Origin: Microbacterium sp. cf332
Lineage (GTDB): Bacteria; Actinomycetota; Actinomycetes; Actinomycetales; Microbacteriaceae
Assembly (NCBI RefSeq): GCF_900102175.1
Contig: NZ_FNKN01000002.1
Location: forward strand, 310,001 to 374,000
Direction of reading: 5' to 3'
Length of the DNA stretch: 64,000 nucleotides
Shown: positions 51,534 through 60,249 of the stretch, piece by piece
Layout of the letters: the number at the start of each line of letters is the position of its first letter
Numbering within the stretch: the stretch's first letter is position 1
Notes under the pieces: model-generated
Seen by the model: the letters and a program-made list of their open reading frames with translations, nothing else
What the model was told of the DNA's origin: nothing
Databases searched by the model: none
Program-made: the position numbers and the translations under genes

Positions 51534-52288
51534 GCGTTCACCTCGAAGTGACGACGGATGTGGGCGGTGAGGGCCGCGAACTCGGGATCGCCGAGGAGCT
51601 CGGGGGTGCGCGTCTTTCCGAACGGGATGTCGATGATCTCGGCGATGCGTCCGGGGCGCGGGGTCATGACGACCACGCGCTCGGCGAGGAAGACTGCTTC
51701 GCTGATGCTGTGCGTGATGAGGACGGCGGTGGTGCCGGTCTCGCGCCAGATGCGGTTGACCTCGACGTTCAGGGCGTCGCGGGTCATCGCGTCCAACGCC
51801 CCGAAGGGCTCGTCCATCAGCAGCACGGCGGGATCGTGCACCAGCGCCCGGCAGATCGCCGCGCGCTGCTGCATCCCGCCCGACAGCTCGTGCGGGTGCT
51901 TGGTGGTGAAGTCCTCGAGACCCACCATCGTCAGCAGCGTCCGCGCGTGGGCGCGATCGGCGCCGGTCACCCGCCGGCGCAGGCTGAGGGGCAGCAGGAC
52001 GTTGTCGAGGATGTTCAGCCACGGCAGCAGGGTCGCCTTCTGGAACACCATGCCGGCCTCGCCCCGCGGGGCGCCGATCGGCACATCGGCGATCGTGGCC
52101 GTGCCGGCGGTGTGTCCCTCGAGACCCGCGAGGATGCGCAGCAGGGTCGTCTTGCCGCATCCGCTCGGCCCCAGGACCGAGACGAACTCGCCCTCCGCGA
52201 TCCCGAGGTCGACGTGCGAGAGCGCCGTGACGTCGCCCGTGCGGGTCTGATAGGTCTTCGAGAGGTCGGAGATCTCGATCAGGCTCAT
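51530..52288 (-). CDS. ABC transporter ATP-binding protein, SsuB/TauB type
   Basis: 252 residues. Walker A GPSGCGKTT, Q-loop FQKATLLPWLNILDNV, signature LSGGMQQR, Walker B VLLMDEPFGALDA and the switch His in LITHS are all present. ATG 52288 overlaps the amidohydrolase stop; a far longer frame upstream is an antisense-free shadow of that gene. It belongs to the same importer as the permease and the NMT1-like binding protein. Confidence 0.93.
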   Translation of the reverse strand: MSLIEISDLSKTYQTRTGDVTALSHVDLGIAEGEFVSVLGPSGCGKTTLLRILAGLEGHTAGTATIADVPIGAPRGEAGMVFQKATLLPWLNILDNVLLPLSLRRRVTGADRAHARTLLTMVGLEDFTTKHPHELSGGMQQRAAICRALVHDPAVLLMDEPFGALDAMTRDALNVEVNRIWRETGTTAVLITHSISEAVFLAERVVVMTPRPGRIAEIIDIPFGKTRTPELLGDPEFAALTAHIRRHFEVNA

Positions 52289-53622
52289 GGCTTCTCCAGT
52301 CCGTAGACGCGGCAGAGGTTCTCGTTGAGCACGCGCGAGGCGAGCCACTCGGCCTGAGATGTCGTCCACAGGCGATCGGCGACCCCGGCGGTGAGCGCGC
52401 GGTCGAGCGCGAGCCGGCCGCGGGCCGTCGAGGCGACGTGGAACTCGGGCTGCCCCGTGTCGGTGCCGAACATCACGCGGTCCGCGGGGAGCAGCTCGAG
52501 CCACTCCTGCAGCATCCGTTCGAGGGCGTGGTGGTGGAGGTACGGCATCCACGAGTAGTCGAGGAAGACGTTGCCGTGCGCCTGGCTGAGAGCCGGGAGC
52601 AGAGACGTGTACGGGTAGCCGCCGTGGATGAGGATGATGCGCAGCCGGTTCAGCGCCGGATCCGACAGCAGGGGCTCGAGGTTGCGCGGATCGGCGCCGC
52701 TGAGCAGCAGGCCGGGCTCGGCGTGGCCCATGCCGGTGTGGATCTGCACCGGCAGCTCGCGCTCCACCGCGAGCTCGGCGATCGCGAACACGAGGTAGTC
52801 GGCGAGAGCGGTGTACGCGGGCGTCTCGAGCGACGCCGCATCGGAGCGCAGCGTCGTATACGCCGCCTCGGCCTCGTCGCGCGAGCGTCGCCGGAAGTCG
52901 AGCGAGCGCACGTAGGCCGACGCGATCTTGAGGCCGACGAAGCCCGACTCCTGACGGCGGATGATCGAGTCCCGTGCGAACGCGACGTACTCGCCCAGCG
53001 TCGCCGGCGGGGCGTCGAGGCCGGCGGTCTTCAGCAGCCCCTCGAGCACCGTGGCGAACACGCGCCGGAAGCGGGGCGTGTCGGAGCCGCGGCGGCGGAA
53101 GGCGGGGTGACCGAACGGGTAGAGGTAGGGGTCGATGCGGCCGATCGGCTTGTAGCGCTCGGGCGTCCAGGCGTCCGCGTCGATCCACGGCAGGTCGGTC
53201 AGCACCGCCGCCGTGCCCGAGATGTCGAGCGCCTCGCCGTACAGACCCGCGAAGTCGGCACGTCTCCGGTCGCGGCTCACCCGCACGGTCTCGTCGTGAC
53301 CGAGGTCGCCGTAGAGCGCGCGGCTGCCCTCGACGAGCGAGACCCCGTGGACGCTCGTCGACTGGAACAGGATGCTCTCGTCGAAGAGCTTCTCGATGCC
53401 GTGTGCCGCGTCGAGCCGGGCGAGCGCATCGCGGTCGCCGCGGCCGCGGGCGGCGACGAACTCGTCGAAGACGCCCACCGGGAGGTTGGCCTCGACGTGG
53501 CCCGCCGCGTTCTCGCGTTCGAGCGCATCGATGCCTTCGAGCTCCTCGCCGGGCCGGACGTAGCCGGCGTGGGAGTGATGATCGATCGCGGGGACGCCGT
53601 CGGTGTACGTGAGCGAGCTCAT
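52285..53622 (-). CDS. Amidohydrolase-family (amidohydrolase_2-like) metal-dependent hydrolase
   Basis: 445 residues. The metal-binding HxH is in AIDHHSHAGY (about residue 15). Further ligand positions are His in PVQIHTGMGH, His in IILIHGGYPYT and Asp in RVMFGTDTGQPEF. These fit the PF04909-type TIM barrel that hydrolyses or decarboxylates small ring or acid substrates. It lies between the binding protein and the ATPase, overlapping both by four bases, so it probably acts on the imported compound. The substrate is not known. Confidence 0.87.
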   Translation of the reverse strand: MSSLTYTDGVPAIDHHSHAGYVRPGEELEGIDALERENAAGHVEANLPVGVFDEFVAARGRGDRDALARLDAAHGIEKLFDESILFQSTSVHGVSLVEGSRALYGDLGHDETVRVSRDRRRADFAGLYGEALDISGTAAVLTDLPWIDADAWTPERYKPIGRIDPYLYPFGHPAFRRRGSDTPRFRRVFATVLEGLLKTAGLDAPPATLGEYVAFARDSIIRRQESGFVGLKIASAYVRSLDFRRRSRDEAEAAYTTLRSDAASLETPAYTALADYLVFAIAELAVERELPVQIHTGMGHAEPGLLLSGADPRNLEPLLSDPALNRLRIILIHGGYPYTSLLPALSQAHGNVFLDYSWMPYLHHHALERMLQEWLELLPADRVMFGTDTGQPEFHVASTARGRLALDRALTAGVADRLWTTSQAEWLASRVLNENLCRVYGLEKP

Positions 53623-54710
53623 TCGGCGCTCCAGTTCTGCGCCTCGGCGACGACGGCATCCGCGTCGAAGTCGTTGTACGCCTCGACGAAGGTGTTCGGG
53701 GCGGCCGCGACCGTGTCGACGGCGGAGTCGATGATCCCGGAGCCGAGGGCGAAGGTGCCCCACGCCGTGAGGGCCGTCTCGCTGTACGCGCCCCACGAGG
53801 CGGTGTCCTGCGGGTCGTCGGCGGTCAGCAGCTCGAGGCGGCGGTTCAGGGCGACGAGGTCGATGGCCAGCTGCTCGTCGATGGAGTTGCCGGCGACGAG
53901 CGTGTCGGGGTACTCCTCGTACATGATCTGAAGCGCGGCCTCCGGGTTCGTCGCCGTGAAGAGCGTCGCCTTGGCCATAGCCCGCCCGAATGCCTCGATC
54001 GTCTCGGCGTTCTCCGCGGCGTAGTCGGCGCCCGTGAAGTACGTCGTGGAGAAGAGCGATGCCGCCTCATCCGTCGTGAAGTAGCGCAACGGGGTGCCCT
54101 GCGCCTCGAAAGCGGCGTACTCGGTGTCCCACAACGACAGCGCGTCGACCTGGCCGGTCGTGAGGGCCTGCAGCGCGGCGGCGCCCGTCCCGACGGCGAG
54201 GTGGCTGTAGTCCACGTCGGGTGTGAGGTCGGCCGAGGCGAGGATGCCTTCCGACAGCAGCATGTTCGACGTGCCGAGGCTGCTCTGACCGATGACCGCG
54301 CCCTCGAAGTCGTCGAGCGAGGTGATGGGGCTGTCGTCGAGGACGGCGAGCGAGCCGGTCTGCTTGCGGATGTAGTTGTAGACCAGCTGCAGCTCGCTGC
54401 CCTTTGTCATCGCCTGCCAGATCGGCTCGGGCGGGGTGCTTCCGATGTCGAGCGAGCCGGAGTCGATGCCCTGGACGATCGAGGTGGAATCGCCCGTCAC
54501 GACGATGTCGACGTTCAGGCCCTCGTCCTCGAAGTAGCCCATCGCCTGGGCGACGGCCATGGGCGAGTTGTTCGCGCCCATGTTCGTGGGGATGCCGAAC
54601 TCGACGGTGGTCGTGCCGTCGGCGGAGCCGGCGTCGTCACCGGCGCAGCCGGCGAGCGTGAGAGCGAGGGCGGCGGTCACGGTGACCGCCGCGGTACGGG
54701 TGGACTTCAT
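53619..54710 (-). CDS. ABC transporter substrate-binding lipoprotein, NMT1/SsuA/TauA type
   Basis: 363 residues. Lipobox LTLAGC gives Cys22. The NMT1/THI5-like fold shows in NNSPMAVAQAMGYFEDEGLNV (about residues 46-66), GSLDIGSTPPEPIWQAM and VIGQSSLGTSNMLL. It would deliver a small substrate to the SsuC-type permease. It is first in a five-gene operon. The XRE-cupin regulator lies 163 bp upstream on the same strand and may control it. Confidence 0.9.
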   Translation of the reverse strand: MKSTRTAAVTVTAALALTLAGCAGDDAGSADGTTTVEFGIPTNMGANNSPMAVAQAMGYFEDEGLNVDIVVTGDSTSIVQGIDSGSLDIGSTPPEPIWQAMTKGSELQLVYNYIRKQTGSLAVLDDSPITSLDDFEGAVIGQSSLGTSNMLLSEGILASADLTPDVDYSHLAVGTGAAALQALTTGQVDALSLWDTEYAAFEAQGTPLRYFTTDEAASLFSTTYFTGADYAAENAETIEAFGRAMAKATLFTATNPEAALQIMYEEYPDTLVAGNSIDEQLAIDLVALNRRLELLTADDPQDTASWGAYSETALTAWGTFALGSGIIDSAVDTVAAAPNTFVEAYNDFDADAVVAEAQNWSAE

Positions 54711-54873
54711 GGTGTCTCCTAGCGCGGGTGGTGCACGGATCGAGAAGATCCGGCGATGGGGTGGAGCTCAGGGACAGGTGGTGCGATGCCTGCGGGCAGG
54801 CGTTTTCGGCATGGCCGAGCACCGGTGCCGACCGTCGGGAGCAGGACGGCACCGGGAGTCGAGGGAGGGAGGC

Positions 54874-55440
54874 TCAGTCCGTCCGGGGCGGGTTCTCCGA
54901 GGGTGGGGTCACGACCCAGAGGGCCTCGCCGACCGCATCGCCGATGTTGACGATGCTGTGCGGCGTCGACGTGCGGTAGTCGATGCTGTCGCCGGCGGTC
55001 AGCTCGAACTCCTGGTCGCCGAGGCGGAACCGGAAGCTGCCGCGCAGGATGACGCAGACTTCTTGCGAGTCGCCGTGGGTGTAGCTGTCGTTGCCTTCGC
55101 CGTGGCCCGGCTCGTACTCCGACACCAGCACCTCGACGTTGCCGAGCGGGGGCTGGGTGATGCGGAAGTGGCGCACGTCGTTGCCGGCGGCGAGCATCGG
55201 CCGCTCGTCCTTGCGGAGCATCGTGCCGAGCGTCGGCTGGGCGCTGAACAGTTCGGTCCAGGAGATGCCGAACGCGCCGGCGATCCGGCGGACGACATCT
55301 AGGCTCGTGTTGGCCTGACCGTTCTCGATCTGGCTCACGTAGCCTGCGCTGATCGACGCCCGCCGGGCGAGCTCGCGCGTGGACATCTTGCGCAGGGCGC
55401 GCAGCTCCCGCACACGGGGGCCGAGATTCGCGTCGTCCAT
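54874..55440 (-). CDS. XRE-family transcriptional regulator with C-terminal cupin domain
   Basis: 188 residues. HTH_3 at about 8-62 (MSTRELARRASISAGYVSQIENG, positions 19-41). Cupin_2 at about 112-180 with SYTHGDSQEVCVILRGSF and SIDYRTSTPHSI. Regulators of this architecture often sense small amines, amino acids or organic acids. ATG 55440 is chosen because the frame upstream has no homology. It lies next to the importer/amidohydrolase operon on the same strand, so local control is likely. Confidence 0.9.
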   Translation of the reverse strand: MDDANLGPRVRELRALRKMSTRELARRASISAGYVSQIENGQANTSLDVVRRIAGAFGISWTELFSAQPTLGTMLRKDERPMLAAGNDVRHFRITQPPLGNVEVLVSEYEPGHGEGNDSYTHGDSQEVCVILRGSFRFRLGDQEFELTAGDSIDYRTSTPHSIVNIGDAVGEALWVVTPPSENPPRTD

Positions 55441-55605
55441 CGCACTCCTGGGGTGTTGGTAATCACTCTGATCGTTGCCAGTAAGCAGAGCGTATACCGG
55501 CAGACCGCGCCGGAAATTGCTGGTGTGTTTCGTCTGTGTAACCGAGTTCCCGGACGCTCCGCAGCGGCCACGGCGTCGCGGAGCTTGCTCTGATGAGATG
55601 GGGTG

Positions 55606-55902
55606 ATGGTCGACAACGAGAGCCGACGAGACACCCTGAGCCGCAGACTCGCGATCGTGAACGAGCGCATCGCCGAGCACCCCCTCAGCTCCGAGGAGTT
55701 CACGCGGGCGCGAGCCGTCGTCGCTCAGCGCACCGACGACGGTCCGCAGGCCGTGAATGCGGAGTTGCGCGCGCAGGGGCTCCCCAGCCTCGGCGCCCAG
55801 GCGCGACTGATCGCTCGGAGGGCGGGATCACTCGCACGCCTGAATCGCAAGCGGCTGCGCCTCGAAACGCGAATCCGCGAGGCGGAACGGCCGCGCAGCT
55901 GA
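55606..55902 (+). CDS. Small hypothetical helical protein
   Basis: 98 residues, highly charged and helical, Arg-rich (LSRRLAIVNERIAEH, LARLNRKRLRLETRIREAE). No membrane segment, signal or Cys. GTG at 55603 or ATG at 55606 are both possible; no strong ribosome-binding site is visible. The codon pattern is typical for this genome. It is divergent from the XRE-cupin gene across about 165 bp. A role in nucleic-acid or protein binding would be a guess. Confidence 0.55.
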   Translation: MVDNESRRDTLSRRLAIVNERIAEHPLSSEEFTRARAVVAQRTDDGPQAVNAELRAQGLPSLGAQARLIARRAGSLARLNRKRLRLETRIREAERPRS

Positions 55903-55932
55903 GAACGACGCGGATGGTGCACCGCAGCGCCT

Positions 55933-56301
55933 CTACTTCCACTCGCCTTCCCAGGTGTACAGCTCGTCGGTGACGGCGTACTCACGGAGCTGCGCGATCT
56001 TTCCATCACGTTCGGATGCGATCGTCGCTCCCAGGAAGGCTTGGTCCTTGCCGCGTTGGTGGTACTCGAAGCGCCACTCCGCCACGAGGAGATCCCCCGC
56101 TCGGAACTCACGTGTGATCGTCCAATCCAGCACGCGCGCTCCGTCCGCGTTCCACTTCTCGCACCACTCCCGGACGCGCTCACGACCGTGGTACACGGGC
56201 CCGAAACTCTCGGTGATCACCACATCGTCTGTGACGGTCGCGACGATGCGATCCGCTTCATTTGTTCTCCAGGCTTCGATGTAGTCGGTGAGAGCGCTCA
56301 T
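55933..56301 (-). CDS. SnoaL-like/NTF2-fold protein
   Basis: 122 residues. LTDYIEAWRTNEADRIVATVTDDVVI and REWCEKWNADG give the cone-shaped NTF2-like fold (SnoaL_2 pattern), with VAEWRFEYHQRGK as the central strand. ATG 56301 is used because the extra N-terminus lacks homology. Such proteins are small hydrolases, isomerases or ligand binders; the pocket residues do not allow a specific call. It may be in one transcription unit with the TetR gene 122 bp upstream. Confidence 0.8.
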   Translation of the reverse strand: MSALTDYIEAWRTNEADRIVATVTDDVVITESFGPVYHGRERVREWCEKWNADGARVLDWTITREFRAGDLLVAEWRFEYHQRGKDQAFLGATIASERDGKIAQLREYAVTDELYTWEGEWK

Positions 56302-56423
56302 GTGACAATCGAACACCAGCCCCTCGCCCCGGTGTTGCGCAGCTGTTCTCGTCATCCGACGAGCTCGGGCTCGCCCGTTCAGATCGGCGGCTGGCCAGGT
56401 TCACCGCTCGGTCGCGTCGCACC

Positions 56424-56972
56424 TCACGGAGAGCTGGGCGCCAGCCCGTCGAGAACCACGCGGAGGAGAACGCTGCCGGCCTGTCGGGGATCTGCGTCGC
56501 GGGCATTGCGTGCGGCGAAGGCCAGGCCGCACATGAGCATCAACACGTGCTGCGCCTCGATGTCGGCTCGAAGCTCGCCTCGCTCGCGCGCGGCTCGCAT
56601 GCATTCGTCGAGCCGCACGACGAGGCTGTCCCGCAGGGTCCTCGTGCGGTCCGAGAGCGCATCGCCTCGCGACGTCACCCGTTCGAACAACGCGTCTTCG
56701 ATCAGCATCGCCAGGTAGGCGGAGAGCACCCGCTCGAGCTGGTCCGGCCCCGGCTCGCCGAAGACGTCGTCGAGGGCGGTGAACCGGTTCCACACCAGCG
56801 CTTCCTCGAGCTCCCCCACTGATGCGAAGTGGCGGTAGACCGTGGCCACCCCGACATCTGCGGCGCGCGCGACTGCGTTCAGCCCGGGAAGTCGGCCGTC
56901 GGCGACCAGTTCACGGGCTGCCTCTTCGATGCGCGCGCGGTTGCGGGCGGCATCGCGGCGAGGGAGGTTCAC
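56424..56972 (-). CDS. TetR-family transcriptional regulator
   Basis: 182 residues. HTH at about 10-55: RIEEAARELVADGRLPGLNAVARAADVGVATVYRHF (key region, positions 14-49). The C-terminal domain contains LVVRLDECMRAARERGELRADI, as in regulators with the TetR_C_ SBI-like fold. It is divergent from an SDR gene across 83 bp with two tandem palindromes, so it very probably represses the SDR and perhaps itself. Confidence 0.9.
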   Translation of the reverse strand: MNLPRRDAARNRARIEEAARELVADGRLPGLNAVARAADVGVATVYRHFASVGELEEALVWNRFTALDDVFGEPGPDQLERVLSAYLAMLIEDALFERVTSRGDALSDRTRTLRDSLVVRLDECMRAARERGELRADIEAQHVLMLMCGLAFAARNARDADPRQAGSVLLRVVLDGLAPSSP

Positions 56973-57003
56973 GGAATGAGCTTACGCCGCCGGTCGAGGT
57001 AAT

Positions 57004-57035
57004 CGGATACGCTATCCGTACGGATACTATATCCG
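57004..57035. promoter_or_regulatory. Twin CGGATA-N3-TATCCG operators
   Basis: CGGATACGCTATCCG (57004-57018) and CGGATACTATATCCG (57021-57035) are two perfect palindromes starting 17 bp apart. They sit between the TetR gene and the SDR gene, 21 bp before the SDR start. TACGGATACTAT-type sequence overlaps a likely -10. This is a textbook layout for a divergently acting TetR repressor. Confidence 0.78.
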
Positions 57036-57055
57036 CTTCATGCGAAGGAGACGCC

Positions 57056-57826
57056 ATGTCCACCTCATCCCGCCCGCTCGCCGTCGTCACCGGAGCGAGT
57101 TCCGGCATCGGTCGGCAATTCGCCCATCGCTACGCGGCCGAGGGATACGACCTCATGCTGGTCGCGCGGTCCGCGGACGCGCTCCGCGCGCTCGCGGATG
57201 ACCTCTCCGCGAGGCACGGCGTCATGGTGGACGTACACGTCGCCGATCTGGCCCGAGCGGACGACGTCGCCGCTCTCTCCGCGCTGTTGAGGGAGGGCCT
57301 GCCCCGGGTCGATCACCTGGTCAACTCTGCCGGCGTGGCTCCGGAGGGCGACCTCGTCGACACCGACGAGTCGGCGATTCGACAGTTGGTCGATCTCAAC
57401 GTGACCGCGCTCGTCATGCTCACCAGAGCCGCTATCGAGCGGATGCGGGCGCGCGGGGCCGGCACCATCATCAACATCGGCAGCACGGCCGGCTATCAAC
57501 CGATGCCGCACTTTGCGAGCTACGCCGCCACCAAGTCGTTCGTGATCGCCTTCACCGAAGCCCTGTCGGAAGAGAACCGCCCCTTCGGTCTGCGGATCTT
57601 CGCGGTGTCGCCCGGCGATACCGACACCGCTATGGGCACCAGCGCCTCGACGAAGAAGCGGAGGCCCGAGCAGGTCGTCGAGACTGCGTGGCGTGCGATG
57701 CCAGGCTCGTCGCCCTCCGTCGTCGATGGTCACACGAACGGGGTTCTCGCCTTCCTGTCATCGCGCCTCCTCCCCAAGCGGCTCGGACTGCGGATCGCCG
57801 AGCGCATGATGCGACGCATGGCGTAG
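57056..57826 (+). CDS. SDR-family oxidoreductase (YqjQ/DltE-like)
   Basis: 256 residues. TGASSGIG near residue 13, NSAGVAPEGDL, INIGSTAGYQPMPHF and the catalytic YAATK (about 157) are present. The C-terminal part LLPKRLGLRIAERMMRRM is amphipathic and may touch the membrane. GAAGGAG precedes the ATG. It is the target of the adjacent TetR repressor and stands alone, suggesting an inducible detoxification reductase. Confidence 0.9.
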   Translation: MSTSSRPLAVVTGASSGIGRQFAHRYAAEGYDLMLVARSADALRALADDLSARHGVMVDVHVADLARADDVAALSALLREGLPRVDHLVNSAGVAPEGDLVDTDESAIRQLVDLNVTALVMLTRAAIERMRARGAGTIINIGSTAGYQPMPHFASYAATKSFVIAFTEALSEENRPFGLRIFAVSPGDTDTAMGTSASTKKRRPEQVVETAWRAMPGSSPSVVDGHTNGVLAFLSSRLLPKRLGLRIAERMMRRMA

Positions 57827-57899
57827 CGCGCCGCGCGGCCCCCGCTGGAGCCCGCATCCTTCCACGCTCGGCTCGGGACATGCCGCGTACGATCACCGT

Positions 57900-58202
57900 G
57901 TGCGCAGTATGTCCCGCTCGACCATCACCGCCTGGGTCGCGGCGCTGCTGCTCACCGCCGCGGGCGTCATCGTGCTGGTTGTCGCGGCGGCCACCCCGGC
58001 CTCGTTCGGATGGTTCGCTTACCAACCTCTGGCCAATGAGTTCACCCTGGGTTCGGACCGCATCCTCATCACCCGGCAGACACTCGTCGGGGTTCTCCTG
58101 ACCGTCATCGGGCTGATCGGGCTCAGCTTTCTGCTCGGCAGGTCGCTCCCCTGCAAGACGCCACGAGATGTCACCGTCCATCCGCGACGACCTCCGCTGT
58201 GA
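57900..58202 (+). CDS. Small two-helix membrane protein, unknown function
   Basis: About 97-100 residues. Two hydrophobic segments (about 12-33, AWVAALLLTAAGVIVLVV, and about 62-80, LVGVLLTVIGLIGLSFLLG) flank a short loop with WFAYQPLANEF. The C-terminus is basic. Start may be GTG at 57900 or ATG at 57909. No function can be inferred. It follows the SDR gene at 73 bp on the same strand. Confidence 0.6.
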   Translation: MRSMSRSTITAWVAALLLTAAGVIVLVVAAATPASFGWFAYQPLANEFTLGSDRILITRQTLVGVLLTVIGLIGLSFLLGRSLPCKTPRDVTVHPRRPPL

Positions 58203-58554
58203 ACCCGGCGGAGTTCTCCAACCAGCCGGCATCGTGATCCCGTCCTCCGGCATGCGGGCATCGGCCCTGGTACAACGGTCGCCAACCCGTGTTGCATAGC
58301 GCCGGACATGATGGCATCCACACGTTCGGGAGCGCCGGCCTGGAACGCTCGCCAGTCACGTCGATCTATGTCGGTGCGTCGACCGACTTCCGGCAGGGTC
58401 CCGTCTGCTGCCAGTCGACGCCATACTCTACTCACGCTTCCGCCTAACGATCGTTGGGGATCATCCGAACGGGCGGCAGCCGTGCAGTCCTAGCCGTTCT
58501 CGCCGTTTTCGCCGTTCTCGCGGCGACAACGGCGAGGCCCAGGCTCGATGCCGA
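58203..58554. other. Gap without a recognisable gene
   Basis: About 350 bp of mixed GC. A minus-strand frame from 58435 starts plausibly (MSRVWRRLAADGTLP) but turns Arg-rich and antisense to the membrane protein. Short GTTCTCGCC repeats occur near 58500. I see no convincing complete gene; the stretch may hold remnants of the adjacent paralog array. Confidence 0.4.
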
Positions 58555-58830
58555 GCCATCGATTGAGTTCGGCCGCCTGCCTCTTGGCAACGAGAAGGCT
58601 CGTCACGCTACCGGGCAGCGAACGCGACTCGTACCTCATCCCGTGGTATCTCGCGCTTCGTCCACCACGACCGCACAAGCGTAGCCAGAATGAGCCCGCT
58701 GGTGAATGCCAAGCGAATGTTACGTCCGAGCCGGCCAGATGGCCGCAGGTGATGACGGACGGCGCCCATCAGGCGGCTCTCAGGTAGTTCAATGATTTCC
58801 GTAGATTCTGAACTTCCGGCGCCATTGGGG
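58555..58830 (-). pseudogene. Frameshifted copy of the small membrane PH-like family
   Basis: Reading the minus strand, one frame gives AFTSGLILATLVRSWWTKRE and IPRDEVRVA, matching the second-helix/SWFR..RRDEV part of the intact paralogs at 59081-60094. It then stops, and a second frame continues with ESRSLPGSVTSLLVAKRQAA and LNRWLG, a plausible C-terminus. The two frames are off by one base near 58640. An in-frame stop also lies upstream. This is a decayed gene. Confidence 0.55.
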
Positions 58831-58849
58831 ACGTCACGGGGTGGGGCGC

Positions 58850-59060
58850 ACGCGTGATCAAACCCATGCGCGCCATACCCTCTTCACTCGCTGTACCACA
58901 GCGAGAACAGCCTTTCGCGCAATAGCGTCGAGGCAAGGCAGCCATATCATTCTTCGCGACCTCGATCATCCGCGCGGCTCCGACAAAAGGAATATAGGCC
59001 ACAGACACCTCCCCGAGGCCCATACAGCGCGTAAACCGCCTGACCATTCCTTCATCTCGA
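58850..59060 (-). pseudogene. Second frameshifted fragment of the PH-like family
   Basis: One minus-strand frame reads EVSVAYIPFVGAARMIEVAKND, clearly related to VGFIPFIGSVRMIEV of the downstream paralog. After this point the match continues in another frame as IWLPCLDAIARKAVLAVV, aligning with WLPCLFGRRNAVLKLA. The N-terminal membrane part is missing. It directly follows the intact paralog at 59081-59563. Confidence 0.62.
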
Positions 59061-59080
59061 TGCTGCCACAATAGGGCGAC

Positions 59081-59563
59081 TCAGTCGCTGAGCAAGCTAT
59101 GAGCAGACGAAAGTCCAACCTGTACTCGAAGAATTCGCGCCAATTTTAGGACCGCGTTGCGCCTGCCGAACAGGCAAGGCAGCCACGTGAGTTTCCCATC
59201 TTTAGTCACGACCTCGATCATTCTCACAGATCCGATGAACGGTATGAAGCCTACTGCTGCACCGACCCCCGCCGAGTACACTTTCACTAGGTCGACCCTC
59301 TTGACCTCATCTCGACGAAAAACATACTTCCGAAACCAAGAATTCACGACAAATCCGTCGTCCACGAGTCGCACGTCAAGCCACCAAGGTCTGATGGCGA
59401 TAAAACCACCTATCAGAAGCCACAAACCATAGGCCCAGGGCAGCAACGCGGCTGGTTGCAGGCAAAGGGACAACAACGCAAGCAAGACATGGCACGCGCC
59501 GACCAGAAGTCCGCCTAAGCGCACGCCTCGCGTCGCGCGGGGCACCGGGGCGGGGGACGTCAT
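59081..59563 (-). CDS. Small membrane protein with bacterial PH-like domain (paralog 1)
   Basis: 160 residues. Two hydrophobic segments (about 15-35 and 38-58) precede a PH-like domain of the bPH_6 style: IRPWWLDVRLVDDGFVVNSW, FRRDEVKRVDLVKVY, GFIPFIGSVRMIEV and LTWLPCLFGRRNAV. The C-terminus is VGLSSAHSLLSD. AGAGGA lies one base before the ATG, so initiation may be unusual. GC is near 50%, far below the chromosome. No partner gene is known; PH-like proteins of this type may bind membrane or cell-envelope proteins. Confidence 0.7.
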   Translation of the reverse strand: MTSPAPVPRATRGVRLGGLLVGACHVLLALLSLCLQPAALLPWAYGLWLLIGGFIAIRPWWLDVRLVDDGFVVNSWFRKYVFRRDEVKRVDLVKVYSAGVGAAVGFIPFIGSVRMIEVVTKDGKLTWLPCLFGRRNAVLKLARILRVQVGLSSAHSLLSD

Positions 59564-59599
59564 TCCTCTATTATCTCTCGCTGCCGTGCGGAACTCTCG

Positions 59600-60094
59600 T
59601 CAACTCTGCGAGGTGCTGTGAGCCGAGGAGAGTCCAACGAGCGGCCTGAGCACTCGCACAAGGCGCAGAACTGCGTTTCGTCGTCCGAGTAGACAGCTCA
59701 ACCACACGATTCGCCCGTCTGCAGTGATCACTTCCACCATTCGCACAGAACCGACGAATGGAATGAATCCAACCCCAACGCCGACCCCCATCGAATAAAT
59801 GAGGTTGATGTCGATACTCTCGACTTCACCGCGGCGGAAGTGATGGTTCCGGAACCAGGACCGAACGACGAAACCGTCGTCTCGTTTCACTACCGTGAGC
59901 GTCCAGGGCCGGATCGCTACCCACAGGCTGATCGCGAGCGCCAAGAGGAGCATCCACGTCGGTGTTGATCCCGGCATGGTGAGGTGGGTGCCCGCGACCA
60001 GCGTTGCAAGGCTAGCGCCGAGAATGGTTCCACCGACCCGAACCCCTCGAGTAGCACCAGGTATCTTCTTCGTGATTGTCAAGCTATCGACCAT
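59600..60094 (-). CDS. Small membrane protein with bacterial PH-like domain (paralog 2)
   Basis: 164 residues, clearly paralogous to the 59081-59563 product. It shares ATRGVRVGG, IRPWTLTVVKRDDGFVVRSW, FRRGEVESIDI, GFIPFVGSVRMVEV, LLGRRNAVLRL and VGLSSAHS. Two N-terminal hydrophobic segments are present. ATG 60094 has GGAGG five bases upstream and is preferred to a GTG at 60106. It lies 36 bp before paralog 1 on the same strand, so the array is probably one transcription unit. Confidence 0.75.
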   Translation of the reverse strand: MVDSLTITKKIPGATRGVRVGGTILGASLATLVAGTHLTMPGSTPTWMLLLALAISLWVAIRPWTLTVVKRDDGFVVRSWFRNHHFRRGEVESIDINLIYSMGVGVGVGFIPFVGSVRMVEVITADGRIVWLSCLLGRRNAVLRLVRVLRPLVGLSSAHSTSQS

Positions 60095-60249
60095 CGCAGC
60101 CTCCACCGCTCACGGACACGCCATGAGCTGACCAGGTATCCCTACCGTCGGCCAGTTCCGACTGCGTCCGACCCCTCCGCCATTCAGGATGAGCCTTGTT
60201 CGGAGAAAGGATATCTCCTATCTGCACCGTCGATGAGCAGGTCGGCAAT

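Noticed and set aside
52438..53931. A 497-residue plus-strand frame opposite the amidohydrolase
   Set aside because: The minus strand carries the metal-ligand motifs and overlaps its neighbours in an operon.
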